The translations under genes and the position numbers were made by a program. The notes beneath the pieces were generated by a model that saw only the letters and a list, made by a program, of their open reading frames with translations, had not been told where the DNA came from and searched no databases. Positions 24,967 to 33,947 of a stretch of DNA of 64,000 nucleotides are shown in pieces; position 1 is the stretch's first letter; each line of letters starts with the position of its first letter. This DNA is from Streptomyces sp. BK208 (GTDB lineage Bacteria > Actinomycetota > Actinomycetes > Streptomycetales > Streptomycetaceae). The stretch lies in NCBI RefSeq assembly GCF_004364245.1, contig NZ_SOAV01000004.1, forward strand, positions 434,001-498,000, written 5' to 3'.

Positions 24967-26544
24967 ATGACGTCTGTCGTCGGCGATCGGCTGCGTCTCG
25001 TGGTCAGGGTCCTGGGCAGCCTCGTGGCCGACGAGGTGGGACAGGCGACCCGGCTGCGGAGGCGTACGAGGCGGGACACGCGGTTCCCGGCGGAGGACGG
25101 CAACGCCTCCGCCGGGTCCGCCGCCGGCGTTCACGCCGGGGCGGAGCAGCGCCGCGCCAAGGCGGTGCGGCATGCCCTGGAGAGCCTCGGGCCCTTCTAT
25201 GTGAAGCTCGGCCAGATCCTGTCCACCCGACCCGACATGGTCCCCCAGTCCCTCCGGGACGAGCTGCAGAACCTGCACGACCAGGTCGACGTCCAGCCGT
25301 TCTCGGAGTTCGAGCCGGTACTGGCCCGGGATCTCGGGGCGGACTGGAAGCTGCGCTTCGACGACGTCGAGACCGTCGCCCCGCTCGGGGCGGCGTCCCT
25401 CGCACAGGTCTACCGCGTGACGCTGCCCGGCGGGCGCGCGGCCGTGGTGAAGATCCAGCGACCCGGCATCCGCGAGGGCGTACTCGCGGACATGGCCCTG
25501 ATGCGCCGGGCGTCGAAGATCGTGGCCCGCGTCGCTCCCCGGTTCAACGAGGTCATCGACATCGAGGCGATGCTCGGCTCGGTCTTCGACGCCATGGAGC
25601 CCGAGCTGGACTTCACCGGCGAGGCCCGCAACATGGACGAGGCCCGCGGGCAGGTCCGGTCGTTCCGTTCGCTGGAGGTGCCCCGGGTACTGCACGCCAG
25701 CCCCCGGGTCCTCGTCCAGTCGCTGGCCGACGGGAAGTCGGTGCGGCACGTCGACCGCGCCCACTTCACGGACGACGAGCGCGTGGAGATCGGCAAGGAC
25801 CTGCTGCGGTTCATGTACCACGGGTACTTCGTCCATCGCTTCTTCCACGCCGACCCGCACGCCGGCAACGTCTTCGCCGCTCCCGGCGGACCCGCGACGC
25901 TGATCGACTGGGGCATGGTCGGCCGCCTGGACCGCCGGACCAGTCTTCAACTTCTGCCGCTGTTCATGGCCTTGGCGCAGAACGACGGGGCCGGGCTGGC
26001 GCAGCACTGGGCGGAGATGGGCCGGATGACGCCCTGGGCCAACATGCCCGCGTTCGCCGCCGACATGGCCGCGTTCGTGCCCAAGGTCTCCCATCTCTCG
26101 CTGGAGGACATGAACTTCGGCGTGGCGCTCACCACCGTGCTGGCCAAGGCGACCAAGCGCGGGATCGGTTCGCCGCCGGCCGTCTCACTGCTGGGAAAGT
26201 CCTTCGCGAACCTGGACGGTTCGGTGCGGTGCCTGGCTCCCGAGATCACCCTGCCCGAGGTGTTCCAGGGGGAGGTGCCGAAGATCCTTTTCGCACTGGG
26301 CCGCGAGTTCCTCGGCCGCAACCAGTTCGCCCGGAACTCCATGGAGCTGCTGCTGGCCGCCGTCACCAGTCCCGAACAGGTCCGGGGTGTCCTCTCCGAC
26401 GTGGCCAACCGTCAGTTCGCACTGAACGTCCACGAGCCGCGCACCCCCGCCGCGATGGGCGGCCAGCGGCCCGACCGCCCCTCCGCGAGCCTGCTCGCGC
26501 TGGGTGCCGCGGCCTTCCTGCTGGGCCGTCGCCGCTCCGGATGA
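24967..26544 (+). CDS. AarF/ABC1/UbiB-family atypical kinase
   Basis: 525 residues. The family's KxGQ motif is KLGQ in FYVKLGQILSTRPD (near residue 80), the Ala-rich loop is LGAASLAQVYR, the ATP-binding Lys is in AVVKIQRPG, and the catalytic/metal motif is ADPHAGN (near 300) with IDWGMVG. UbiB proteins support isoprenoid-quinone synthesis or lipid handling as ATPases at membranes. The C-terminus has a hydrophobic stretch (ASLLALGAAAFLLG) that could anchor it. Role in this locus unknown. Confidence 0.9.
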   Translation: MTSVVGDRLRLVVRVLGSLVADEVGQATRLRRRTRRDTRFPAEDGNASAGSAAGVHAGAEQRRAKAVRHALESLGPFYVKLGQILSTRPDMVPQSLRDELQNLHDQVDVQPFSEFEPVLARDLGADWKLRFDDVETVAPLGAASLAQVYRVTLPGGRAAVVKIQRPGIREGVLADMALMRRASKIVARVAPRFNEVIDIEAMLGSVFDAMEPELDFTGEARNMDEARGQVRSFRSLEVPRVLHASPRVLVQSLADGKSVRHVDRAHFTDDERVEIGKDLLRFMYHGYFVHRFFHADPHAGNVFAAPGGPATLIDWGMVGRLDRRTSLQLLPLFMALAQNDGAGLAQHWAEMGRMTPWANMPAFAADMAAFVPKVSHLSLEDMNFGVALTTVLAKATKRGIGSPPAVSLLGKSFANLDGSVRCLAPEITLPEVFQGEVPKILFALGREFLGRNQFARNSMELLLAAVTSPEQVRGVLSDVANRQFALNVHEPRTPAAMGGQRPDRPSASLLALGAAAFLLGRRRSG

Positions 26545-26587
26545 TCCGCGCCCGCACAGCCACCCCGACCCACCTCAAGGAGATCCC

Positions 26588-27466
26588 ATGCCGCAATCCG
26601 CACGTTCGCAGTCACCGTTCGCACCGGCCGCCGCAGCCCCGGGCGGTATTCCCCGGGCGGCGCTCTGGACGGCCGCCGCGCACGCGGCGGAGTGCCTCCG
26701 GCCCGCGCCCCACGTCCGGGACCCGTGGGCCGCCGACCTCCTCCACGCGGCCGGATTCGACGGCGGCCCGCCCGGCGACGGACCGATGCAGCGTCTGCTG
26801 CCCGACTGGCAGGTGGTGCGCACCCGCTTCTTCGACGACTACCTCCTCACCGCGGCCCGTTCGGGCTGCCGTCAGGTGGTGCTGCTCGGCGCCGGCCTGG
26901 ACACCCGTGCCTTCCGGCTCGAGTGGCCGACCGGGGTGCACCTCTTCGAGGTGGAGGACCCGGCCGTGCTGGCCTTCAAGGAACGCGTACTGGACGGCAG
27001 CCGGCTCTCCTGCGGGCGCCGTTCCGCCGTCGGAGCCGACGGCACGGCGTCCTGGAGGGAGGAACTCGGGGCGGCGGGATTCGATTCCGGCAGGCCCACC
27101 GCGTGGCACTGCGAGGCACCGTTGTACTTCCTCCGGCCCCCGGAGGTCGAGGCCGTCGTCGCCGCGATGACCGAACTCTCCGCGCCCGGCAGCATGTTCG
27201 GCGCCGAGTGCGTGAACTCCGCGACCATGTCCTCCCCGCTCGTCGCGCCCTTCATGGACGCCCTGTCGACGATCGGACTGGCCTGGAACTGGCGGCTCGC
27301 CGAGCCGGAGCGCTGGTGGGCGGAGCACGGCTGGGACGCGGAGGTCGCCGACCTGTTCACGCTGCCGTACGTGGTCGAGCGCCTCTCCCCGTACCTGCCG
27401 CTGATCGGCACGGCCGCGGCGGAGAGCGTCTTCCTCACCACCGGAACGCTGCGCGGCACTGCCTGA
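26588..27466 (+). CDS. SAM-dependent methyltransferase (LCMT/PPM family)
   Basis: 292 residues. The SAM-binding motif is VVLLGAGLDTRAF (near residue 98), typical of leucine-carboxyl-methyltransferase-like and polyketide O-methyltransferases, which often act on carboxylates or hydroxyls. ATG 26588 has AAGGAG at 8 nt and is preferred over an in-frame start at 26504 inside the AarF gene. It ends at a shared terminator. It may methylate the product of this locus. Confidence 0.88.
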   Translation: MPQSARSQSPFAPAAAAPGGIPRAALWTAAAHAAECLRPAPHVRDPWAADLLHAAGFDGGPPGDGPMQRLLPDWQVVRTRFFDDYLLTAARSGCRQVVLLGAGLDTRAFRLEWPTGVHLFEVEDPAVLAFKERVLDGSRLSCGRRSAVGADGTASWREELGAAGFDSGRPTAWHCEAPLYFLRPPEVEAVVAAMTELSAPGSMFGAECVNSATMSSPLVAPFMDALSTIGLAWNWRLAEPERWWAEHGWDAEVADLFTLPYVVERLSPYLPLIGTAAAESVFLTTGTLRGTA

Positions 27467-27481
27467 CGCGGCACGATGCGC

Positions 27482-27508
27482 CGGCCCCGGACGACGCGTC
27501 CGGGGCCG
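27482..27508. terminator. Bidirectional 12-bp hairpin between convergent genes
   Basis: CGGCCCCGGACG pairs perfectly with CGTCCGGGGCCG across a 3-nt loop. It lies between the stops of the methyltransferase (+) and the WS/DGAT-like gene (-) and can serve both. Confidence 0.8.
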
Positions 27509-27543
27509 TCGTGTGCTGCCGTGGCTACCGCGGGCTGCCGTGG

Positions 27544-28785
27544 CTACGGCCGTTCCAGCTCCAGCAGCGCCGCGAGCCACAGGTCGGGGAGTTCGTCCGC
27601 GGTCGTCAGAGCCTCGTCGTGAACGACGGTCAGGCACGCGGTGTCGTGCTGGCTCGTCAGCGTCGTCACACACCGGATGCCTGACGCGACGCCGGCGAAG
27701 GCGGCCACGCGACGGGCCGTGGCCCCCTGATGGACCAGGGCCGTACCGAAGTTCACGCTGCTCACCGGGCCGGCCACGAACGCCCCGTGGACCAGGCGGG
27801 TGCCGACGGTGGCACCGAGCGTCCGCGGGGACGCGGCCAGCAGCAGGCGCATGGCGTCGCGCCGCCGGCTCGCCCGCAGCCGGCCCGTACGGGCGACGAC
27901 CCGGGCCAGCGCCCGCTGGGGTGACTCCTCGTCGCAGGGCAGCAGGAGCCGGGCGGTGACCATGCGGTTGCCCGGGGCGTACTCCTCTCCGGGGCCCCGG
28001 ACCGACATCGGGATCGACACGGGCAGCGGCGGGTGGGCCGAGCCGGTGTCCTTCAGGTGCCAGGTGCGGACGGCGTGGGACAGAGCCGCGAGGTAGACGT
28101 CCGTGACCGTGCCGCCGTGGGCGCGGGCGACGGCGCGCAGCCGGGCCAGCGGGGTGTCGGCGTGGCAGACGTCGACGCGGCCCGTGGATTCTCCGTCGAA
28201 CGCGGGTTTCGGGGTGGGCGCGCGGAAGGCGGCCACCACCTCGCCCAGTGCGTCCGCGAGGCCGTGTGCGGTGGGCCGCGCGGAACGCTGTGGAGCCGGT
28301 CCGCCCTCGGGGTGGTCTCCGAGGAGAGCGCGGGCGGTGTGGGCGGCGCCCATGCCGTCCTGGAAGGTGTGGTCGGTTCGGTAGACCAGGGTGTGGCGGT
28401 CCGCCGGGCCGTGGACCAGCCACACGTCCCAGGGCGGCCGGTCGTCCGAGCTCATCGGCCGGGACAGCATCAGGCGGCTGGTCGCCGACCCGTCGGTGTC
28501 CTCGGGCAGCCACGCCTCGTGCACGTGCCGGTCCACCGCGATCCGGTCCACTCGCCGGAATTTCCTGCGGTCCCGTGCGATGCGGTAGCGCGACGCCGGG
28601 ACGCGGTGGACGCGTTCGGCGACCCGCGCGCGTACGGAGTCCAGGGTGGGGGCACGGCCTTCGAACCCGAACGTGAGCGCGAGGGGAACGGGGCTGCCGC
28701 CCGTCGCCAGGTGGAAGGCGACATCTGCGGTTCCCATGGACAGGGACGACGGCAGGCGGCCGTCCGTACCGAAGGCGGGTCGCAT
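27544..28785 (-). CDS. WS/DGAT-like acyltransferase (condensation-fold)
   Basis: 413-residue member of the wax ester synthase/diacylglycerol acyltransferase or condensation superfamily. The catalytic motif HHxxxDG reads DHTFQDG (138-144): the second, catalytic His139 is kept while the first His is Asp. The C-terminal domain has SVNFGTALVHQG, which resembles the DUF1298 region. Shorter than typical WS/DGATs (about 450-470). It could join the acyl product to an alcohol or amine. It is the last gene of the amine operon. Confidence 0.78.
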   Translation of the reverse strand: MRPAFGTDGRLPSSLSMGTADVAFHLATGGSPVPLALTFGFEGRAPTLDSVRARVAERVHRVPASRYRIARDRRKFRRVDRIAVDRHVHEAWLPEDTDGSATSRLMLSRPMSSDDRPPWDVWLVHGPADRHTLVYRTDHTFQDGMGAAHTARALLGDHPEGGPAPQRSARPTAHGLADALGEVVAAFRAPTPKPAFDGESTGRVDVCHADTPLARLRAVARAHGGTVTDVYLAALSHAVRTWHLKDTGSAHPPLPVSIPMSVRGPGEEYAPGNRMVTARLLLPCDEESPQRALARVVARTGRLRASRRRDAMRLLLAASPRTLGATVGTRLVHGAFVAGPVSSVNFGTALVHQGATARRVAAFAGVASGIRCVTTLTSQHDTACLTVVHDEALTTADELPDLWLAALLELERP

Positions 28786-28806
28786 GGTGGAACCTCCTGG
28801 TCGGGT

Positions 28807-28838
28807 TCTGAAGGTCTGAAGGTCTGAAGGGCTGAAGG
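28807..28838. repeat. Four tandem 8-bp units
   Basis: TCTGAAGG is repeated at 28807, 28815 and 28823, with GCTGAAGG at 28831, followed by GGGGGCC runs. It sits in the gap before the WS/DGAT-like gene. Confidence 0.8.
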
Positions 28839-28906
28839 TCTGCGGGGCCGGGGGCCGGGGGCCGCGGTCTGCGGAGCCGGCGTACGGATGCGGGCCGCGC
28901 CCGCCG

Positions 28907-30229
28907 TCAGCACGTGTGCCGCGCGATCCGCCCCATCGCGTCCACGTACGCCCGCAGCAGGGGCCGAGCGGGTCCGCGTGCGGGCAGGCGCGGGGCCCGG
29001 GAGCGGTGCCACGGGAGCGATTCGCCGGGTTCCGGCTCGCCCAGCAGGGCCGCGGCCACGTGCGCGCCGTGCGCCACGGACAGGGCGAGTCCGTGCCCGC
29101 AGCAGCCGCCGATGTACCAGACGCCGTCGAAGCCCGGCACCGGCCCCACCACCGGCAGGCCGTCGCCCGTCATACCGACGCGGCCGGACCAGCGGTGGGT
29201 GACCCGCACCCGGGCGAGGTCCGGGTGCAGGGACCGCAGCCACCTCTCCAGCCGGGCCCAGGCCCGCTCCCTGACGGCCTGGAGACGTGGAGCGCCGATG
29301 CCCGCCGGGACCGTGGCGGTACCGCCGCCCGCCACCAGGCCCTGGTCCGGGAGCAGCCGGAAGTACGGCGCCATCGGGACGGCGTCGACGACGGAGTGTC
29401 CGGCGCGCCCGCCCAGTGCCTCGTAGGCCGGGGTGCTCAGCGGTTCGGTGGCGACGGCGTACACCTCGAGCGGCAGGACGGTGCCGACCGGCAGGTCCAG
29501 TGCCTGCGCGGCCGAGTTGACGGCCAGCACCGCCTGACCGGCGTAGAGCCTGCCGTGCGGGAGGACCAGCTCGGGGCCGACCAGATCGCCCGGGCGGAGG
29601 GCCAGCAGCGGGCTGCGGCCGTAGAACCGCACGCCTTTGTCGGCGCAGGCACGGGCGAGGGCGCAGGTCAGGGCGGCCGGGTCGAGGGTCGCGGCGGGGC
29701 GGTGCAGGAGTGCCGCCCGGTAGGGCACGCCGACCCGGTCGCGAATGTCGGCCGGAGTGAGGACGGGGACGTCCAGACCGAGTTCGCGGCAGGCGCGGGC
29801 CTGGCGGGCCAGTGCCACCAGGCCCGCGGACGACCGCGTGGCCACCAGCTGCTCGCCGGGCCGCAGCCCGCAGGGCACGTCGAGCCGGGCGCACAGGGCG
29901 AGGACGTCCCGCACCGCCCGTTCACTGGCCCGGTGCATCCTGCGCGCCGTCTGCGGGCCGAAGCGGCGCACCGCGCGGTCGACCGCGGGGCCAGCCCGGG
30001 GGCCCAGCAGACCGGTGCCCCGGCCGCTGGCGCCGGCGGCCGGGTACTCGGCGTCCACCACCGCGATGTCGAGCCCCGGGGCGCGCTCCGCCAGGTGGTA
30101 GGCGCAGGACAGCCCGGCCAGCCCGGCCCCGACGACGGCCACGTCCGCGGTGACCACGCCGTGCAACTGGGGCTGCGTCGGCAGTTCCGCGGGGTCCCAG
30201 TAAGGCGTTCCGGCCGGCGGCCCGGTCAT
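28907..30229 (-). CDS. FAD-dependent amine oxidase (DAO family)
   Basis: 440 residues with FAD motif VAVVGAGLAGLSCAYHLAE (from residue 29) and the DAO-type C-terminal YIGGCCGHGLALS. The opening PYWDP is typical of gamma-glutamylputrescine-oxidase-like and glycine-oxidase-like proteins. ATG 30229 overlaps the flavin reductase stop by 4 nt. It could oxidise a C-N or N-N bond of an amine intermediate. Precise substrate unknown. Confidence 0.85.
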   Translation of the reverse strand: MTGPPAGTPYWDPAELPTQPQLHGVVTADVAVVGAGLAGLSCAYHLAERAPGLDIAVVDAEYPAAGASGRGTGLLGPRAGPAVDRAVRRFGPQTARRMHRASERAVRDVLALCARLDVPCGLRPGEQLVATRSSAGLVALARQARACRELGLDVPVLTPADIRDRVGVPYRAALLHRPAATLDPAALTCALARACADKGVRFYGRSPLLALRPGDLVGPELVLPHGRLYAGQAVLAVNSAAQALDLPVGTVLPLEVYAVATEPLSTPAYEALGGRAGHSVVDAVPMAPYFRLLPDQGLVAGGGTATVPAGIGAPRLQAVRERAWARLERWLRSLHPDLARVRVTHRWSGRVGMTGDGLPVVGPVPGFDGVWYIGGCCGHGLALSVAHGAHVAAALLGEPEPGESLPWHRSRAPRLPARGPARPLLRAYVDAMGRIARHTC

Positions 30230-30825
30230 CCCGGCGCGTCCGGCACCGGCTCGGTCAGCACGCCGAACCGGCGGTCGTGCCACAGCAGCGGGCGTCCGCC
30301 GCCCACGTGCACGGCGGCGACCCGGCCGACGACGAGGTGGTGGTCGCCGTAGCGGCGTACGTCCTCGGTCAGGCACACCGACCAGGCGAGCGCGCCGGCC
30401 AGCACGGGGACGCCCAGCACCTGCCGGGTCTCGGTGCCGGCGAACCGCTCCGCCGCGGTCGTGGCGGGGGACGCGAACCGGCCCGCGAGGTCCTGCTGTT
30501 CCTCGCGCAGCAGGTGCACGGCGAAGGCCCGCCGGCCGCGGACGGCGGCGAGGGTGCGGGAGCCGTCGCGCAGACAGGCCAGCAGCAGCGGGGGGCGGGC
30601 GGAGAGCGAGGTGACGGCGGACACCGTCATACCGAGCGGGCCGTCCGCGCCGCGGGCGGTCACGACGGCCACCCCGGCGGCCAGCTTGGCGTAGAGGCCG
30701 AGGCAGCGCGCGGCGCCCGGCCCCGGTTCCTCGTGCAGCGGTTCCACGTGCGGCGGCTCGGCGGCCGGAGACGGGACGCCCGCGACGGCCGCCCGGTCAG
30801 TCACGATCCGCAGCCGCGCGCTCAT
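30226..30825 (-). CDS. Flavin reductase-like protein (VlmR/HpaC type)
   Basis: 199 residues. FMN-binding split-barrel features: GVAVVTARGADGPLGMTVSAVTSLS and PLLLACLRDGSRTL, with VVGRVAAVHVGGGRPLLWHDRRF at the end. Such enzymes supply reduced flavin to two-component monooxygenases, here plausibly the acyl-CoA-dehydrogenase-fold protein at 33948-35081. About 30 N-terminal residues precede the domain. It overlaps the upstream SRPBCC gene by 29 bp. Confidence 0.88.
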   Translation of the reverse strand: MSARLRIVTDRAAVAGVPSPAAEPPHVEPLHEEPGPGAARCLGLYAKLAAGVAVVTARGADGPLGMTVSAVTSLSARPPLLLACLRDGSRTLAAVRGRRAFAVHLLREEQQDLAGRFASPATTAAERFAGTETRQVLGVPVLAGALAWSVCLTEDVRRYGDHHLVVGRVAAVHVGGGRPLLWHDRRFGVLTEPVPDAPG

Positions 30826-31264
30826 CGATCACCTCCGCGTCCGCCAGGCCCCGCAGCACGCGGGCGATGTTGGTACGCAGGGTCGACTCGGCCACCGGGT
30901 CGAGCACCTCGGCCATGGAGGGGATGCCGAGGTCGAAGGCCGCGGTGAAGACGACGAGCGTGCCGCCGTCCCTCGCCTCGCAGCGCCAGCTCCCCTCGAA
31001 GGCATGGAAGTCGCCGCTGAGCTGTTCGAAGGCGATGGAGTACGTCTCGGGCGAGTAGGTGTCGCGTTCCCGCCACCGCATCAGGCCGCCCCGGAACTCG
31101 ACGGTCCAGTTGGAGACCGTGGAGCCGTCGGGCAGCGGAGGCTCGACGTGCACCTCGCGGAAGGTGTCGCTGTAGTCGGGAAAGCGGCGGAAGTCGCTGA
31201 TGCGGCCGTAGACGTCGGCGGGTGCCAGTCCGTCGGCGAGGGCGTGCAGTACCACGTGGCGCAT
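30797..31264 (-). CDS. SRPBCC (polyketide cyclase/aromatase-like) protein
   Basis: 155 residues, a START/Bet v1-like hydrophobic pocket protein: VYGRISDFRRFPDYSD and a long C-terminal helix (VAESTLRTNIARVLRGLAD). Homologues include aromatase/cyclases and carotenoid- or lipid-binding proteins. With no polyketide synthase here, binding or cyclising a hydrophobic amine or acyl intermediate is more likely. The ATG lies 94 bp after the aminotransferase stop. Confidence 0.8.
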   Translation of the reverse strand: MRHVVLHALADGLAPADVYGRISDFRRFPDYSDTFREVHVEPPLPDGSTVSNWTVEFRGGLMRWRERDTYSPETYSIAFEQLSGDFHAFEGSWRCEARDGGTLVVFTAAFDLGIPSMAEVLDPVAESTLRTNIARVLRGLADAEVIDERAAADRD

Positions 31265-31358
31265 GGGTCGTTCGGTTCCTTCCCGGAGGGTTTCCGGACG
31301 CCGGTGTCCGGAGCTGGTGGCAGGCGCCGGCGTCAGGAGCGGGCGCCGGGAGCCGGTG

Positions 31359-32774
31359 TCATCCGGTCATGCGGTCGGCCGTGCTGCGCAGGGCCGCGCC
31401 GAGGGTGGTGAGGAACAGGTCGAGCGCAGAGTCCTCGACCACGGCCGGCGGGGTCAGCCGCAGCACCCGGGTGGAGTTGAGGGAGTTGTTGACGAGCACA
31501 CCGCGGGAGATCAGTTCCAGCAGGAGTTCGCCGACCGCCTGTTCTTCGGCGAACTCGATGCCGATCATCAGCCCCCGGCCGCGCACTTCGCGCACCAGTC
31601 CGCCCTCGTACGGCGCGCACACCTCCCGTACGGCGGTGAGGATGCGCAGGCCGAGCGCGGCGGCCCGGGCCACGGTGTCCTCCTCGTCCATCGCCCGCAG
31701 GGTGGCGAGGGCGGCGGCGCAGGCGATCGGCGAGGCGCCGAAGGTGGAGGTGTGCAGGTAGGGGTCGCGGCTGAACGGGGCGTAGGCCTCGGCGGTGGCG
31801 ACCATCGCGGCGACCGGTACGACACCGCCGCTGAGTCCCTTGCCGACGAGCAGCACGTCCGGACGCACGCCCTCGGCGTCGACGCCCCACCAGGTGCCCA
31901 GTCGTCCCATGCCGGTCTGGATCTCGTCGACGACCAGCAGGGCGCCGTACTCCCGGCACAGCGCCTGCACCTGACTGAGGTAGCCGTGGCGCGGGATGCG
32001 TACGCCGCCCTCCCCCTGGACGGGCTCGACGATGACGCAGGCCCGGTCGCGGCGGGCGGCCAGCGCCTGTTCGAGGTCGGCCGGGTCGTCGTAGGCCACC
32101 TGAGTGACGTCCGGGAGCAGGGGCTGGAAGGGCGTCTGGTACGTGGCGTTGGCGGTGACGCTGAGCGCGCCGAGGGTCTTTCCGTGGAAGCCGCTGCGGG
32201 TGGTGATCACCGAGGAGAGTCCGTGGGCGCGGGCCAGTTTCAGGGCCGCCTCGGTGGCCTCGGCGCCGGAGTTCACGAAGTGGACGTAGTCGAGGCCGGG
32301 CGGGGTGTGGGCGGCCAGGGCCTGGGCGGCCAGGGCGGCGACGGGTTCGAGGAAGACGCGGCTGGCCAGCGGGTGGGTGTCGATCTGCCGGTGCACCGCT
32401 TCGACGACGGCCGGGTGGCGGTGGCCCATGAGGAAGACGCCGTAGCCGCCGAAGTCCAGGAAGCGGCGGCCGTCGTCGGCGTGGATCCAGGGGCCCTCGG
32501 AGCGGATCTCGGCCATGCCGCCCATGACACGGCCCATCACGGCGCGGCCGGAGCCGATGTGCTTGAGGTAGAGGTCCACGACGTCGGGCCGGTCGGTCGG
32601 GGCGGCCGTCCCGGAGCGCGGGGCGGAGGACCCTGAGGACGAGGCGGAGGACGGGGCGGAGGACCCGGCGGAGGGCGTGGCGGTCTCGGGGCGCGGCCCG
32701 GCGGTCCCGGCGGACGGGGCACAAGGACCGGAGAGCGGTCCGGCAGCCCCGGTGGACGGGGGCGACACGGTCAT
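31359..32774 (-). CDS. Class III (omega) PLP-dependent aminotransferase
   Basis: 471 residues. PLP motifs: NSGAEATEAALKLAR (from 168), VDEIQTG (282-288) and the Schiff-base Lys312 in VGKGLSGG. The protein resembles putrescine/ornithine-type aminotransferases, which convert aldehydes to primary amines. The first 60 residues are a Ser/Pro/Ala-rich tail of low complexity. ATG 32774 overlaps the upstream reductase stop (ATGA), so the start is well supported. Reductase plus aminotransferase would give a long-chain amine. Confidence 0.92.
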   Translation of the reverse strand: MTVSPPSTGAAGPLSGPCAPSAGTAGPRPETATPSAGSSAPSSASSSGSSAPRSGTAAPTDRPDVVDLYLKHIGSGRAVMGRVMGGMAEIRSEGPWIHADDGRRFLDFGGYGVFLMGHRHPAVVEAVHRQIDTHPLASRVFLEPVAALAAQALAAHTPPGLDYVHFVNSGAEATEAALKLARAHGLSSVITTRSGFHGKTLGALSVTANATYQTPFQPLLPDVTQVAYDDPADLEQALAARRDRACVIVEPVQGEGGVRIPRHGYLSQVQALCREYGALLVVDEIQTGMGRLGTWWGVDAEGVRPDVLLVGKGLSGGVVPVAAMVATAEAYAPFSRDPYLHTSTFGASPIACAAALATLRAMDEEDTVARAAALGLRILTAVREVCAPYEGGLVREVRGRGLMIGIEFAEEQAVGELLLELISRGVLVNNSLNSTRVLRLTPPAVVEDSALDLFLTTLGAALRSTADRMTG

Positions 32775-33892
32775 GACGCCACCCCGATCGGATCGGCCGC
32801 GGCGGCCCGGTTCGGGGTGAGCGGGCCGGCCCTGTCCCCCGCCCAGCTCTCCGCGTTGCGTACGAGCGCGGCCCTGATGTCGGTCCGGGTCGGGCGGGTG
32901 CCGCAGTCGGGTTCGCCGAGGGAGGTGTCGAACGGCAGGTCCCGCTGGAACACCAGCAGCAGTTCCGCGTGGTGCTCCAGCCGCCGCCGGAGGGACGCGG
33001 GCAGCGAGGTGCCCTCCAGCATGGGCAGCAGCAGCCGGTGCACGGCGTCGACGGGGACGAACCGCGGCCGCTGGGGTCGGGGCAGGCCGTGGCGTACGGC
33101 GACGTCCGCGCAGACGTCGGCGAACTCCCGCAGGCCGATGGCCTCCTTGCCGGCCGTCAGCCAGTACTCGCCGTCGGCCACACCGCCCCGGACCAGGTCG
33201 CCGATGGCCCGCGAGACGTAGTCCTGGGGCACCATGTCGATCCGGGAGTCCGGGGCTCCGGGCAGCACCGGGACCTGCCCCAGGACCATCGAGCCGATCG
33301 TCCTGGTCAGCCCCTGCTGACGGGCGATCCGCCCGCTGACGGAGTCACCCATGACGACCGAGGGCCGGACGACGGCGCCGGGCACGCCCGCCTCGCGGGT
33401 CATCTGTTCCGCCGTGGCCTTGGAGTCGAGGTAGGCGGCGGCACCCGGGAATCGCCGGCGGTCCTCCTCGGTGGGGGTGTTGGCCACGAACGCGGTACTC
33501 ACCAGGTACAGCGGGGCGTCGGCCCGGGCCGCCAGGTCGAGCATGTTGTCGGCACCGCGCAGGTTGGTGCGCGTGATGTCCCCCGGCGGAGTACGCCAGT
33601 TGGTCTCGGCGGCGGAGTGCAGCACCACGTCCACCTCCAGGGCCAGTTCGTGCCAGGCCCGGGGGGTCAGGCCGAGCCGGGGAGCGACCAGGTCGCCCTG
33701 GAGTTCGCGCACCCGTGGATCGCGCAACGGTGTGTCGCGGCGCAGGCACAGCAGGTCGAAGTCGGGTGACAGCTCGTCGATCAGGGCACGTCCGAGTACT
33801 CCGGAACCGCCGGTGAGCAGCAGGGAGGGGCGGTCGCGCCGTCCCGTACGGCCGACGGGCAGGAGGGCGGGACGCTGGTTGTCTGACGGCAT
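32771..33892 (-). CDS. NAD(P)-dependent acyl/thioester reductase-like SDR
   Basis: 373 residues of the extended SDR/male-sterility type: LLTGGSGVLGRAL near residue 25, catalytic pair YLDSK (YxxxK), then VRPSVVMGD. This fold reduces fatty acyl thioesters to aldehydes; alternatives are a 3-beta-HSD-like dehydrogenase. It is coupled to the aminotransferase. It is the second such reductase in the locus and may be the one that feeds amine formation. Confidence 0.85.
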   Translation of the reverse strand: MPSDNQRPALLPVGRTGRRDRPSLLLTGGSGVLGRALIDELSPDFDLLCLRRDTPLRDPRVRELQGDLVAPRLGLTPRAWHELALEVDVVLHSAAETNWRTPPGDITRTNLRGADNMLDLAARADAPLYLVSTAFVANTPTEEDRRRFPGAAAYLDSKATAEQMTREAGVPGAVVRPSVVMGDSVSGRIARQQGLTRTIGSMVLGQVPVLPGAPDSRIDMVPQDYVSRAIGDLVRGGVADGEYWLTAGKEAIGLREFADVCADVAVRHGLPRPQRPRFVPVDAVHRLLLPMLEGTSLPASLRRRLEHHAELLLVFQRDLPFDTSLGEPDCGTRPTRTDIRAALVRNAESWAGDRAGPLTPNRAAAADPIGVAS

Positions 33893-33947
33893 GGGGGGTG
33901 TGTTCTCCCAACGGGTCTCGGCCCACCGATGGTCGGTGGGGCGGGGG

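Noticed and set aside
24967..26544. AarF kinase as part of a resistance system
   Set aside because: The motifs are those of UbiB-type proteins; nothing points to antibiotic phosphorylation.
30797..31264. Aromatic polyketide pathway suggested by the cyclase-like SRPBCC protein
   Set aside because: No chain-length factor, no ketoreductase and only a FabF-like KS. The SRPBCC fold alone does not prove aromatic polyketide synthesis.
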